This document shows positions 7,643 through 15,921 of a stretch of DNA of 32,585 nucleotides, in pieces (within the stretch, counting starts at the first letter, position 1; each line of letters begins with the position of its first letter). The stretch is taken from positions 1 to 32,585 of the forward strand of contig NZ_BJOB01000029.1 in the NCBI RefSeq assembly GCF_006539985.1, read 5' to 3'. The notes under the pieces are model-generated. The model made no database searches. It worked only from the letters and a program-made list of their open reading frames with translations, and was not told where the DNA came from. Made by a program: the position numbers and the translations under genes. The stretch comes from Kurthia gibsonii (GTDB lineage: Bacteria; Bacillota; Bacilli; Bacillales_A; Planococcaceae).

Positions 7643-7849
7643 TTATGGATGAATTACAACCACATGTGAGGCTTGTGGTCCCCGGTTGCCTTCTACAATT
7701 TCAAATTCAACGAGCTGATTGTCTTCTAAATTTTTAAATCCGTCTCCGACAATCCCTGTAAAATGAACAAAGACATCATCGCCATTTTCCGATTCGATAA
7801 AACCATATCCTTTTACCGTATCAAACCACTTAACTTTGCCTCTATGCAT
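7643..7849 (-). CDS. Cold-shock domain protein (CspA/CspB family)
   Basis: A 68-residue single-domain RNA/ssDNA-binding chaperone, the usual size. RNP1 is KGYGFIE (residues 13-19) and RNP2 is VFVHF (26-30). The protein opens with the classical [15 protein letters not shown] pattern. Such proteins melt RNA structure and help translation in the cold and during growth. The ATG is preceded by GGAGGG at six bases. The predicted leader is only about 55 bases, not the long cold-responsive leader of E. coli cspA, so cold induction cannot be read from the sequence. Confidence 0.95.
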   Translation of the reverse strand: MHRGKVKWFDTVKGYGFIESENGDDVFVHFTGIVGDGFKNLEDNQLVEFEIVEGNRGPQASHVVVIHP

Positions 7850-7910
7850 GAGAATCCCTCCAAGTATGATCTACCTATAAATGAAGTAATTTGTCTTTAC
7901 AGGTGAATAA

Positions 7911-7940
7911 ACTATAGCATGAATTTTAAAAAAATGTCAA
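7911..7940 (-). promoter_or_regulatory. SigA promoter of the cold-shock gene
   Basis: On the minus strand TTGACA (7940-7935) and TATAGT (7916-7911) are spaced 18 bases apart, predicting transcription from about 7905. Confidence 0.65.
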
Positions 7941-7943
7941 TTA

Positions 7944-7958
7944 TTCAGATATTCTGAA
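7944..7958. promoter_or_regulatory. 15-bp palindrome between csp and fhs
   Basis: TTCAGATATTCTGAA is a perfect palindrome of two 6-base arms and a 3-base centre, sitting three bases upstream of the csp -35 box in the divergent csp/fhs region. It looks like an operator; the protein is unknown. It only partly resembles a CodY box. Confidence 0.35.
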
Positions 7959-8081
7959 CTAAAAGACACAAATTTTGTAAAAAAATAAAATGTTTTAAAA
8001 AAAAGTACTTTTTAGAATTGAAAGAGTATTTCCTTTTGTAGTAATGTAAAGGTAATCATCTCATAGATAGGAGACGGAATC

Positions 8082-9761
8082 ATGTCACATACAACGAAGC
8101 CAAAAACAGATTTAGAAATTGCACTTGAATCACCAATGCAACATATTACAGCAATTGCTGAAAAAGCGGGTATTCCAGAGGATGCACTTGAACTATACGG
8201 GAAGTATAAAGCGAAAATTGATATAACACAGTTAAATCATTTAACAGCTGATGCAAAGGTCATACTCGTTACAGCGATTAATCCAACAGCAGCAGGAGAA
8301 GGGAAGTCAACTGTAACAGTAGGTCTCTCTGACGCTTTAAACCAATTGAATGAGCGTGTAATGGTCGCACTACGTGAACCATCTTTAGGGCCTGTGATGG
8401 GTGTTAAGGGCGGTGCTACAGGTGGTGGATATGCACAAGTATTACCGATGGACGATATTAACTTGCACTTCACAGGTGACTTACATGCGATTACAACTGC
8501 AAATAATGCACTAGCAGCTTTTATTGATAATCACATCCACCGAGGAAATGAATTAAACATCGACCCACGCCGTATCATCTGGAAACGTGTTCTTGATATG
8601 AATGACCGCTCGTTACGTCATGTCATGGTCGGTTTAGGCGGTCCAGCACAAGGTGTCCCACGTGAAGACGGTTTTGATATTACGGTTGCTTCTGAAATTA
8701 TGGCGATTTTCTGTTTAGCAAAAGACTATCAAGATTTGAAAAAACGTCTCTCTGAAATTGTGATTGGTTACACATATGATAAAGAACCAGTATTTGTCAA
8801 AGATTTAGCAGTGGAAGGCGCGTTAACACTATTATTAAAAGATGCATTCAAGCCGAACCTTGTACAAACGATTGAAGGGACACCAGCGATTATTCACGGT
8901 GGCCCATTTGCAAATATCGCACATGGTTGTAACTCAATTCAAGCGACACATACAGCGCGTAAATTAGCTGATATTGTTGTGACAGAAGCAGGCTTTGGTG
9001 CAGACTTAGGTGCCGAAAAATTCATGGATATTAAATCTGTACAAGGTGATTTTCATCCAGATGCGATTGTTATTGTCGCAACGGTTCGTGCATTAAAAAT
9101 GCATGGTGGTATGGATAAAAAATCACTTCAACAAGAAAATGTAGAAGCTTTAACAATAGGTGTTCAAAACCTTGAAAAGCATATTCAAACAGTGCGCGAA
9201 TTCGGAATTGAGCCTGTTGTCGCACTCAATCGTTTTATTACCGATACAGAAGCAGAACTTCAAACAGTCATTGCATGGTGTGAGGCACAAGGAGTCGAAG
9301 TAGCCTTAACGAATGTATGGGAACAGGGCGGTGCAGGTGGTTTAGAGCTTGCGAAAAAAGTATTAGAAGTATTAAACCGTCCAAACCAGTTCAGCCCATT
9401 ATATGATGCAAAAGATTCGATTGAACAAAAAGTAACGACGATTGTTCAACGTGTATATGGTGGTAGTGGTGTTCAATTTACAGATCAAGCAAAAAAACAA
9501 ATGAAAGAAATTGAAAAATATGGTTGGGATCAATTAGGGATTTGTATGGCAAAAACACAATATTCTTTAACAGATCAACCTAATTTATTAGGTCGTCCAA
9601 CAGACTTTACTGTGACAATTCGTGAGATTATTCCGAAGTTAGGTGCGAAATTCTTAGTATGTTTAACCGGTGATGTTATGACGATGCCAGGACTACCGAA
9701 AGAACCAGCAGCTCTTCGCATGGATATTGATGAACAGGGTCGTCCTGTAGGATTATTTTAA
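8082..9761 (+). CDS. fhs: Formate-tetrahydrofolate ligase
   Basis: Makes 10-formyl-tetrahydrofolate from formate, ATP and tetrahydrofolate, feeding one-carbon units to purine and formyl-methionine synthesis. The 559-residue length is standard. The ATP-binding loop is [10 protein letters not shown] at residues 68-77, followed by [24 protein letters not shown] (about 98-121), diagnostic for Fhs. The C-terminus holds the conserved [12 protein letters not shown]. The ATG is preceded by AGGAGA at seven bases. It is monocistronic with a strong terminator. It could in principle recycle formate released elsewhere in the cell; no partner gene is adjacent. Confidence 0.97.
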   Translation: MSHTTKPKTDLEIALESPMQHITAIAEKAGIPEDALELYGKYKAKIDITQLNHLTADAKVILVTAINPTAAGEGKSTVTVGLSDALNQLNERVMVALREPSLGPVMGVKGGATGGGYAQVLPMDDINLHFTGDLHAITTANNALAAFIDNHIHRGNELNIDPRRIIWKRVLDMNDRSLRHVMVGLGGPAQGVPREDGFDITVASEIMAIFCLAKDYQDLKKRLSEIVIGYTYDKEPVFVKDLAVEGALTLLLKDAFKPNLVQTIEGTPAIIHGGPFANIAHGCNSIQATHTARKLADIVVTEAGFGADLGAEKFMDIKSVQGDFHPDAIVIVATVRALKMHGGMDKKSLQQENVEALTIGVQNLEKHIQTVREFGIEPVVALNRFITDTEAELQTVIAWCEAQGVEVALTNVWEQGGAGGLELAKKVLEVLNRPNQFSPLYDAKDSIEQKVTTIVQRVYGGSGVQFTDQAKKQMKEIEKYGWDQLGICMAKTQYSLTDQPNLLGRPTDFTVTIREIIPKLGAKFLVCLTGDVMTMPGLPKEPAALRMDIDEQGRPVGLF

Positions 9762-9773
9762 TTAAGTAAAATG

Positions 9774-9818
9774 CACTACTGTTGCTAGTGATATTTAGCA
9801 ACTGTAGTGTATTTTTTT
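9774..9818 (+). terminator. Intrinsic terminator of fhs
   Basis: A 14-base stem with one mismatch pairs 9774-9787 with 9796-9809 around an 8-base loop, followed by seven Ts at 9812-9818. Confidence 0.85.
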
Positions 9819-9881
9819 GTTTATAGCTATTCTAAAACCATTAAATTCCTTTTTTTATAGGAAATGACTTATAATATATTA

Positions 9882-10004
9882 AGATAGAATAGTAAGGGCG
9901 TACATTAGGAGAAAAGAGGTTATATAGATGGGGGAAATCTTAGGACAAAAAGTAGTTGTACGTTTTACATTTTTCATATGTAATTCCTCCCTTGCTATTT
10001 TTTA
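9882..10004 (+). ncRNA. Candidate structured small RNA
   Basis: In the 307-base gap between fhs and the GntR-like gene, a TATAAT box at 9870-9875 (with only a weak -35) precedes a self-contained folded segment. An 11-bp closing helix pairs 9888-9898 with 9989-9999, including one U-G pair. It continues directly into a 6-bp helix, CGTACA (9899-9904) with TGTACG (9957-9962). A third 6-bp hairpin pairs 9965-9970 with 9978-9983. The closing helix ends in a T run at 10000-10003, as in a terminator. The apical region 9905-9956 is purine-rich and holds three GGA triplets. A 25-codon reading frame (9928-10005, ATG 12 bases after GAGG) lies inside, so a peptide is an alternative. No known RNA family was recognised. 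Confidence 0.4.
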
Positions 10005-10068
10005 ATAGTATAGCGAATAAAAAGAAAAAAATGTATGAATATTAAAATACTAATATTTTTCGAGTTTA

Positions 10069-10326
10069 TTAGCATCTTAATATTAAAAGATATTCACCAT
10101 CATGAAATATATCGTCCTGTTTTTTTAAATAACCTTCAACTTCTAATTGTCGATAGGCGCTCATTACATCGGAATAAGATTGTTTAATTTGAATGGCTAG
10201 ATCTCGTGGTGTTGGGAAAATTTTTATGTTTTCAAATTCTTTGTTTCGAATAATATTTTTTAAGTGGATGTAGATTTGTTCATCAACTGGTGAAAAATTA
10301 TTAATTGGAAATTTAAAAACATTCAC
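10069..10326 (-). CDS. Short GntR-type winged-helix regulator
   Basis: An 85-residue protein that is almost only a GntR DNA-binding domain. The signature FPTPRDLAIQIKQSYSDVMSAYRQLEVEGYL (residues 37-67) follows the family pattern of 'LPSxRxLAxxLxVSxxTVxxAYxxLExEGxL'. No ligand domain follows, so it is shorter even than the YtrA/YhcF group (about 120 residues), and how it senses a signal is unclear. The start is the GTG at 10326-10324 behind AGGGGGG; an ATG nine codons upstream would put the SD inside the gene. There is no adjacent ABC transporter, the usual partner of YtrA-type regulators. It is divergent from the secreted beta-helix gene, which could be its target. Confidence 0.75.
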   Translation of the reverse strand: MNVFKFPINNFSPVDEQIYIHLKNIIRNKEFENIKIFPTPRDLAIQIKQSYSDVMSAYRQLEVEGYLKKQDDIFHDGEYLLILRC

Positions 10327-10456
10327 GTGATCCCCCCTTTTGCTTGAATCCATTATCTTCTACTCTATACCCATTTCACATGAAAACAATGAATGTTCGT
10401 TACGTTTTTTTATAAGTTCGTTATACTAGAGGTGAATTGAAAGTAGGTGGCAATAG

Positions 10457-11845
10457 ATGAAAAAAATAATAGTGTTATGCTGTTTTTTGATGGCAACTTC
10501 TTTTGTATCCATTGCATGTGAGGCAAAAGAGGTCAAAACGATTTACGTAGCAACGAATGGACAAGATACATGGAGTGGTACGAAAGAGAAGCCTTTGAAA
10601 ACATTAAAAAAAGCAGCTACAAAAGCGACAGCAGGAATGACGATTATCATTCGAAAAGGAACGTATAAAGAACCACTCATTATTCAACATAGTGGCACGA
10701 AACAAAAGCCAATTCGCTTCCAAGCAGCTCCACACGAAAAAGTAGTGATTAGTGGAGAAAATGTAAAGTCTGTGAACGGTGAAAAAGCTTTAATTCATAT
10801 TAAAAGCAAGCAATATATTACAGTTAAAGGATTAACCCTTCAAAATGTTACAACGAAAAAAACGAATGAAACACCAATGGGGATTTATGTGACAGGTTCA
10901 AGTAAAGCAATTCGTCTACAACAAAATCACATACACCATATTCAAACGAATGCTAAAAATGGTAATGCACATGGGATTGCTGTGTATGGTACAGGTGCGA
11001 TGAAAGATATTCGCATTCAGCAAAATACAGTTGAAAATCTAAAACTAGGTGCAAGTGAAGCAGTTGTTTTGAACGGGAATATTGATGGTTTTGATATCTC
11101 GAAAAATATAGTACGTCGAAATGATAATATTGGAATTGATGTTATTGGATATGAAGGTGTAGCGACGAATAAAAAATACGATTATGTTCGAAATGGTACG
11201 ATTACAGCTAATACAGTCTCAAATATTTCATCTTATGGAAATCCAGCCTACGGTAAAAATTATGCGGCAGGTGGTATTTATGTGGATGGTGCAAAAAATG
11301 TACGTATTGCAAACAACCGTGTTTATCAGAATGATTTAGGTATTGAGGCGACATCAGAACATCGCGGAAAATATGCAGAAAATATTACGATTGAGCATAA
11401 CGCGATATATTATAATCGTTATACAGGTATTTCGGTTGGTGGATATGATGTAAAAAGAGGCGGTACGAAAAATTCGATAATTCGTTTGAATATGCTCTAT
11501 CAAAACGATACGAAAAACTTATATGGTGGTCAGTTGTTGCTACAACATTATGTAGAAAACAATCGAATCGAACGAAATGTTATGACGCCAAGTCGTTCAC
11601 GCTTATTCATTGTAAATGGTGCGAAGACAAATAAGAAAAATCTATTGAAACGAAATGTTTATGACCAAACGGATCAAAAGAATGGATTATGGATGTGGAA
11701 AACAAAAGAGTATGATCGATTTTTAGATTTCCAAAAAGCAACGAAAAGTCAGGATTCACTTTATACGAAAGTGCAGTATCGTAATGTGAAAAAGCAGGAT
11801 TTTCAATTGGTAAAAGGCTCAAAAGCTGAAAAGTGGATTCAGTAA
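10457..11845 (+). CDS. Secreted right-handed parallel beta-helix protein
   Basis: A 462-residue protein with an N-terminal signal peptide (about residues 1-23). A Cys at 21 lies in SIAC, an imperfect lipobox, so it may be secreted or lipid-anchored. After KTIYVATNGQDTWSGTKEKPLKTL, the typical opening of DUF1565/pectate-lyase-like proteins, come repeated N-rich rungs such as IRLQQNHIHHI, IRIQQNTVENL and VRIANNRVYQN, the hallmark of beta-helix coils. Relatives bind or cleave acidic polysaccharides; the substrate here is unknown. The SD AGGTGG lies six bases before the ATG, and a TATACT -10 box is seen at 10422-10427. It shares a terminator with the convergent aminotransferase gene. Confidence 0.8.
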   Translation: MKKIIVLCCFLMATSFVSIACEAKEVKTIYVATNGQDTWSGTKEKPLKTLKKAATKATAGMTIIIRKGTYKEPLIIQHSGTKQKPIRFQAAPHEKVVISGENVKSVNGEKALIHIKSKQYITVKGLTLQNVTTKKTNETPMGIYVTGSSKAIRLQQNHIHHIQTNAKNGNAHGIAVYGTGAMKDIRIQQNTVENLKLGASEAVVLNGNIDGFDISKNIVRRNDNIGIDVIGYEGVATNKKYDYVRNGTITANTVSNISSYGNPAYGKNYAAGGIYVDGAKNVRIANNRVYQNDLGIEATSEHRGKYAENITIEHNAIYYNRYTGISVGGYDVKRGGTKNSIIRLNMLYQNDTKNLYGGQLLLQHYVENNRIERNVMTPSRSRLFIVNGAKTNKKNLLKRNVYDQTDQKNGLWMWKTKEYDRFLDFQKATKSQDSLYTKVQYRNVKKQDFQLVKGSKAEKWIQ

Positions 11846-11853
11846 ACAAAAGT

Positions 11854-11897
11854 AAAAGAGAGCTTTGGCATAGATAAATGCCAAAAAGCTCTCTTTT
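11854..11897. terminator. Bidirectional terminator, beta-helix / aminotransferase genes
   Basis: A long stem pairs 11854-11871 with 11878-11897, with a 2-base bulge, A-rich on the left and T-rich on the right. It serves both convergent genes. Confidence 0.85.
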
Positions 11898-11901
11898 TTA
11901 A

Positions 11902-13203
11902 TTAATCTTGTTTTTCAACGTCTTTTACAGCGTCGTAAATTAAGTGGAACATTTCTTCGATATCTTCTTCTTCGATACAAGAGAAAGCAACGCGAAGATC
12001 TGTATCACTTAATGAGATTGTACCAACACCGTATTTTTCAAGTGCAACTTGTCGTACTTGTTCAGCATTTGTTGTTTTTAATTTTAAGCACATGAAGTAA
12101 CCAGAGTTGAATGGGTAGTAATCCCATGCATCTTCAAATTTAGATGAATCAAGCACTTCTTTTACTTTGTTCGCACGATTTTTCATAATGTCGAATTTTT
12201 CTTGTCGTTGAGTCACGAATTCAGGACTCTTTAGTGCATCGAGTAAGAATGTTTGAGATGGGTGTGGACCTGAAGAAATTGTCGCACGAATGATGCCAAT
12301 GGCTTTTTCTTCAAGTGCTTTTAATAACGCTTCTGATTTATTACCGAATGTAATGAAACCAACGCGGAATCCCCATACATATTCTTCTTTTGTTGCACCG
12401 TCTACTTTCACAGCAAGAACGCGCTCATGAATATTTGACAACGCACCGAATAGTGACTCAGTTAAAGAATCTTCAAAGAATAGTGAGAAGTATGCATCAT
12501 CTGTAATCGCTACAACATTTACTCCTGCATTTGCACCATCAAGAATCGCTTGAACGATTGAAGCGCCTTCTTGTGCGTTTGGTGTGTAACCTGTTGGGTT
12601 GTTTGGGAAGTTTAATAGCACGATTGCCTTACCATGACCTTTTTGTGCAAGAATTGCTTCGCGTAAGCCGTCCGCATTGAAAAGACCGTTATCATCGTAT
12701 AGTGGATATGTTGTAATCGTTGTACCACGACGAATATTGAAGACCATATCGTAGTTTTCCCAGTTTTGATCTGGAATGATTAATGTATCGCCTTTTTCAG
12801 CAAATAAGTCAGCTGTAATACTTAAACCATGCGTTAAGGCATTTGTAACGATTGGGTTACTAAATGTTTGACCTTCAAGTGCAGGGTTATCAACTAACAT
12901 CTTTTTACGCCATTCTTTACGAAGTTCTGGTTTACCAGCAGGTGGTGCATACGGATATAAATCAGACGGATTGTATGCAGAAAGCTTATCTTGAATAACT
13001 TTCAGATGCATCGGTTTACCTTTTTCAATCGCTGTACCAATGGTTGCGTTAAATTTGAACGCTTTATTTTTCGCCTCGGCTGATTGACTTAAAATCCCTT
13101 CAGTCGGGAAGTACATCTGTTTACCAAGATCCGATAACATCTCAAATACATGTGGGTTTTCGTTTTGAATGATCTGGTTTAATTCAGTTGCTAATTTGTG
13201 CAT
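11902..13203 (-). CDS. PLP-dependent class I/II aminotransferase
   Basis: A 433-residue fold-type I enzyme. NFPNNPTGY (residues 198-206) binds substrate and cofactor, DDAY (235-238) holds the Asp that contacts the pyridine nitrogen, Lys272 in VDGATKEEYVWG is the likely Schiff-base lysine, and GFRVG (278-282) carries the usual Arg region. The YPYAPPAGKPELR segment (83-95) is the common 'Y..xxGxxxLR' motif. The VDGATK spacing departs from the usual SxSK of aspartate-type enzymes. The amino-acid substrate is not evident. The ATG lies behind AGAGGCG. It is monocistronic on its strand. Confidence 0.88.
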   Translation of the reverse strand: MHKLATELNQIIQNENPHVFEMLSDLGKQMYFPTEGILSQSAEAKNKAFKFNATIGTAIEKGKPMHLKVIQDKLSAYNPSDLYPYAPPAGKPELRKEWRKKMLVDNPALEGQTFSNPIVTNALTHGLSITADLFAEKGDTLIIPDQNWENYDMVFNIRRGTTITTYPLYDDNGLFNADGLREAILAQKGHGKAIVLLNFPNNPTGYTPNAQEGASIVQAILDGANAGVNVVAITDDAYFSLFFEDSLTESLFGALSNIHERVLAVKVDGATKEEYVWGFRVGFITFGNKSEALLKALEEKAIGIIRATISSGPHPSQTFLLDALKSPEFVTQRQEKFDIMKNRANKVKEVLDSSKFEDAWDYYPFNSGYFMCLKLKTTNAEQVRQVALEKYGVGTISLSDTDLRVAFSCIEEEDIEEMFHLIYDAVKDVEKQD

Positions 13204-13390
13204 GTTTTTCGCCTCTTTTTATCATATTTTGAAGGAGAGTTGAACTCCTGTTAGAGAAAAAATAACAATGAATGAAATCTCTAACTTCATTCTAGTAGAT
13301 TATGAGAGTTTTGGAAATAGAGAATACAATGATTCTTTTCTATATTGTCCATTTATCGTTATAATAGATAGAGGTCAAGGAGGAATACAG

Positions 13391-14020
13391 ATGAATCGTA
13401 TTGAACAGTGTGAACAATTAGTCGAAAAAATTTACAATCAATTTGACGCAAGTCATGATTTTCAACATATCCAGCGCGTACAAATGAATGCGCGTGCCAT
13501 TTTAGCAGAAGAACCAACTGCAAATCGTGATATTGTTGAATTAGCGGTATTGCTACATGATGTAAGTGACCCAAAATATACAACAGATAAAGAAAATGAA
13601 CGTGTCATTTTAGATGCGCTACAAGTAACAGAAGAAGAACGTTTACATATCCAAGATGTCATTGCTTCTGTATCGTTCCGTGGTGGGAATGAGCAACCGA
13701 CGAAAACAATTGAAGCAAAAATTGTCCAAGATGCAGACCGTTTAGATGCATTAGGCGCAGTAGGAATTGCGCGTACATTCGCATTTGGTGGTGCAAAAGG
13801 ACGCGCACTCTATGATGATGCAGAAGAAGTGCGCATGAATATGTCTGAAGAAACATATCGCTCGAAATCAACAGCAAGTGTCACACACTTTTATGAAAAA
13901 TTATTCTTATTAAAAGATTTAATGAAAACAAACAAAGGGAAGGAACTAGCGCAAGCACGCCATGAATTTATGGAGCAGTTCATTCACCAATTACAGTTAG
14001 AAAGAGATGGGAAGTTATGA
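13391..14020 (+). CDS. HD-domain phosphohydrolase (YpgQ/YedJ-like)
   Basis: A 209-residue metal-dependent hydrolase. HD-superfamily ligands are visible as SHDFQHIQRV (His22 and His26 region), LLHDVSD (His56-Asp57) and VQDADRLDALGAVGI (around Asp114/Asp116). B. subtilis YpgQ, of similar size and motif pattern, is a Mn-dependent nucleotide pyrophosphohydrolase, so a nucleotide substrate is likely but inferred. The start is the ATG at 13391 behind AAGGAGG; a longer frame from 13268 has no SD and runs through the promoter region (TATAAT at 13360-13365). The last four bases overlap the start of the ABC-F gene, so the two are translationally coupled. Confidence 0.87.
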   Translation: MNRIEQCEQLVEKIYNQFDASHDFQHIQRVQMNARAILAEEPTANRDIVELAVLLHDVSDPKYTTDKENERVILDALQVTEEERLHIQDVIASVSFRGGNEQPTKTIEAKIVQDADRLDALGAVGIARTFAFGGAKGRALYDDAEEVRMNMSEETYRSKSTASVTHFYEKLFLLKDLMKTNKGKELAQARHEFMEQFIHQLQLERDGKL

Positions 14021-15906
14021 GTCATTTAATCGTTTCCAATTTAACGAAAACAGTCGGTGAAAAAACACTGTTTAAAAATATTGAATTTACCATTGTGGAA
14101 GGGGAGCGCGCTGGATTAATCGGGATTAATGGTACAGGGAAATCAACACTCCTTGCGATTTTAGCAGGTATTCAAGATGCCGATTCTATCCATTTAGACC
14201 ATCCGAATAAATACCGTGTGGCCTATTTACCACAGGACCCCCAGTTTGAAAAAGGGCTAACCGTACTTGATGCAGTATTTGAAGGAGATTCACCAAGCAT
14301 TACATTGAATCGTCAGTATGAGGAAGTGGTGCGTGCTTTATCAGCAAATCCAACTTCTGAAAGTCTACAACAGCAAATGTTCCAATTACAGCAACAGATG
14401 AATCAGGTAGATGCTTGGGACGTCAATGCACTCGCTAAAACAGCTTTAACTAAATTAGGCATTGACCAATTCGATGCAGAAGTAGCTTCTCTTTCAGGTG
14501 GTCAGCAAAAGCGTGTAGCGCTAGCTCGCACGTTAATTGAACCAGCAGACCTTTATTTACTTGATGAGCCAACGAACCATTTAGATGTCGAGTCGACAGA
14601 ATGGTTAACTGATATGGTTAAACGTCTAAAAGGCTCTGTTATTGTGATTACCCATGATCGTTACTTCCTAGACGCGGTATCCACGCACATCTATGAAATT
14701 GCCGACCAAACTTTATATAAACATAGCGGAAACTATGGTGATTTCTTAGAAGCAAAAGCGATGCGCCAAGAGATGCAACAAGCAACAGATGCGAAACAAC
14801 AAAACCGTTACCGTTCGGAGTTGAAATGGATTCGACGTGGTGCAAAAGCACGTTCTACAAAACAAAAAGCACGTATTCAACGTTTTGAAGAATTATCAGA
14901 TTCCCTTCAAAAAGATAATAGTCAAACGTCACTTGAGATGGGACTAGCTACTTCACGTCTAGGTAAAAAAGTTATCGAAGGCGAAGGCGTTTCGAAAGCA
15001 TTCGACGAACGTGTTATTTTAGAAAACTTCTCCTTCTTATTACAACAAGGTGACCGTATTGGTATTATTGGACCGAATGGTGCTGGGAAGTCGACATTAC
15101 TTAATTTATTAGCTGGCGTTTTAAAACCAGATGCTGGACAAATTGAAGTCGGTTCAACGGTAAAAATCGCACATTTTACACAGCACTTACCACAGATGAA
15201 TACGAATGAACGTATGATTGAATATGTACGTGAATCAGCGAATGATATTGTGGATGTAGCAGGTGAACATCATTCAGCAGCACAAATGTTAGAACGCTTC
15301 TTATTCCCACTGCATACACATGGTACACAGATTGGTAAACTTTCAGGCGGTGAGCGTAAGCGTTTATATCTATTAAAATTATTGATGGAGCAACCGAACG
15401 TTCTTTTACTTGATGAGCCGACAAATGATTTAGATATTGATACATTGTCTGTACTTGAAGACTTTATCGAACATTTTGCAGGTGTCATCGTGACGATTTC
15501 ACATGACCGCTTCTTCTTAGATCGTATTGCGAAAAAGTTGTGGGTTTTAGATGGCAAAGGACATGTTGAGGAAAGTCTCGACATTTATACAGACTTCTTA
15601 GCAAAACAAGAAGAACAACAAAAGCTTGAAAAAGAAGTCAAAGTCGAGAAGCCAAAAGTCGAAAAAGTTCGGACAGAGAAAAAGAAACTATCTTTCAAAG
15701 AACAAAAAGAATGGGAAACGATTGAAGCAGATATTGAAAAAATTGAGATGGCGATTATGGAACGAGAAGAAGGAATCGCAACAGCGGGTTCTGACTTTAC
15801 ACGTCTACAACAATTAACGAATGAATTAGACGAATTGAATGTGCAATATGAGCATTTGATTGAACGTTTTGATTATCTAAGTGCTATTGTAGAAGGGAAA
15901 GCGTAA
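14017..15906 (+). CDS. yfmR: ABC-F type ribosomal ATPase, YfmR-like
   Basis: A 629-residue cytoplasmic protein with two ABC domains and no membrane part. Domain 1 has GINGTGKST (36-44), LSGGQQKRV and LYLLDEPTNHLDV. An arginine-rich linker (about 240-300) follows. Domain 2 has GPNGAGKST, LSGGERKRL and VLLLDEPTNDLDI, then a lysine/glutamate-rich coiled-coil tail (about 530-625). This build and length match B. subtilis YfmR (Uup group), which binds stalled ribosomes and overlaps with EF-P in relieving stalling at prolines (published for YfmR, applied here by homology). It overlaps the HD gene by ATGA and is followed after 15 bases by the CvfC-like gene. Confidence 0.93.
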   Translation: MSHLIVSNLTKTVGEKTLFKNIEFTIVEGERAGLIGINGTGKSTLLAILAGIQDADSIHLDHPNKYRVAYLPQDPQFEKGLTVLDAVFEGDSPSITLNRQYEEVVRALSANPTSESLQQQMFQLQQQMNQVDAWDVNALAKTALTKLGIDQFDAEVASLSGGQQKRVALARTLIEPADLYLLDEPTNHLDVESTEWLTDMVKRLKGSVIVITHDRYFLDAVSTHIYEIADQTLYKHSGNYGDFLEAKAMRQEMQQATDAKQQNRYRSELKWIRRGAKARSTKQKARIQRFEELSDSLQKDNSQTSLEMGLATSRLGKKVIEGEGVSKAFDERVILENFSFLLQQGDRIGIIGPNGAGKSTLLNLLAGVLKPDAGQIEVGSTVKIAHFTQHLPQMNTNERMIEYVRESANDIVDVAGEHHSAAQMLERFLFPLHTHGTQIGKLSGGERKRLYLLKLLMEQPNVLLLDEPTNDLDIDTLSVLEDFIEHFAGVIVTISHDRFFLDRIAKKLWVLDGKGHVEESLDIYTDFLAKQEEQQKLEKEVKVEKPKVEKVRTEKKKLSFKEQKEWETIEADIEKIEMAIMEREEGIATAGSDFTRLQQLTNELDELNVQYEHLIERFDYLSAIVEGKA

Positions 15907-15921
15907 CAAGGAGGAAATCGT

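Noticed and set aside
7944-7958. CodY box at the csp/fhs palindrome
   Set aside because: Only about 10 of 15 positions fit the consensus, in contrast with the exact match at 23115-23129.
9928-10005. 25-codon reading frame as a protein gene
   Set aside because: SD spacing is long, its 3' end coincides with the paired and T-rich end of the candidate RNA, and it matches no known peptide. Kept only as an alternative.
13268-13390. N-terminal extension of the HD hydrolase
   Set aside because: No SD at 13268, the extension crosses a TATAAT box, and a strong AAGGAGG precedes the ATG at 13391.
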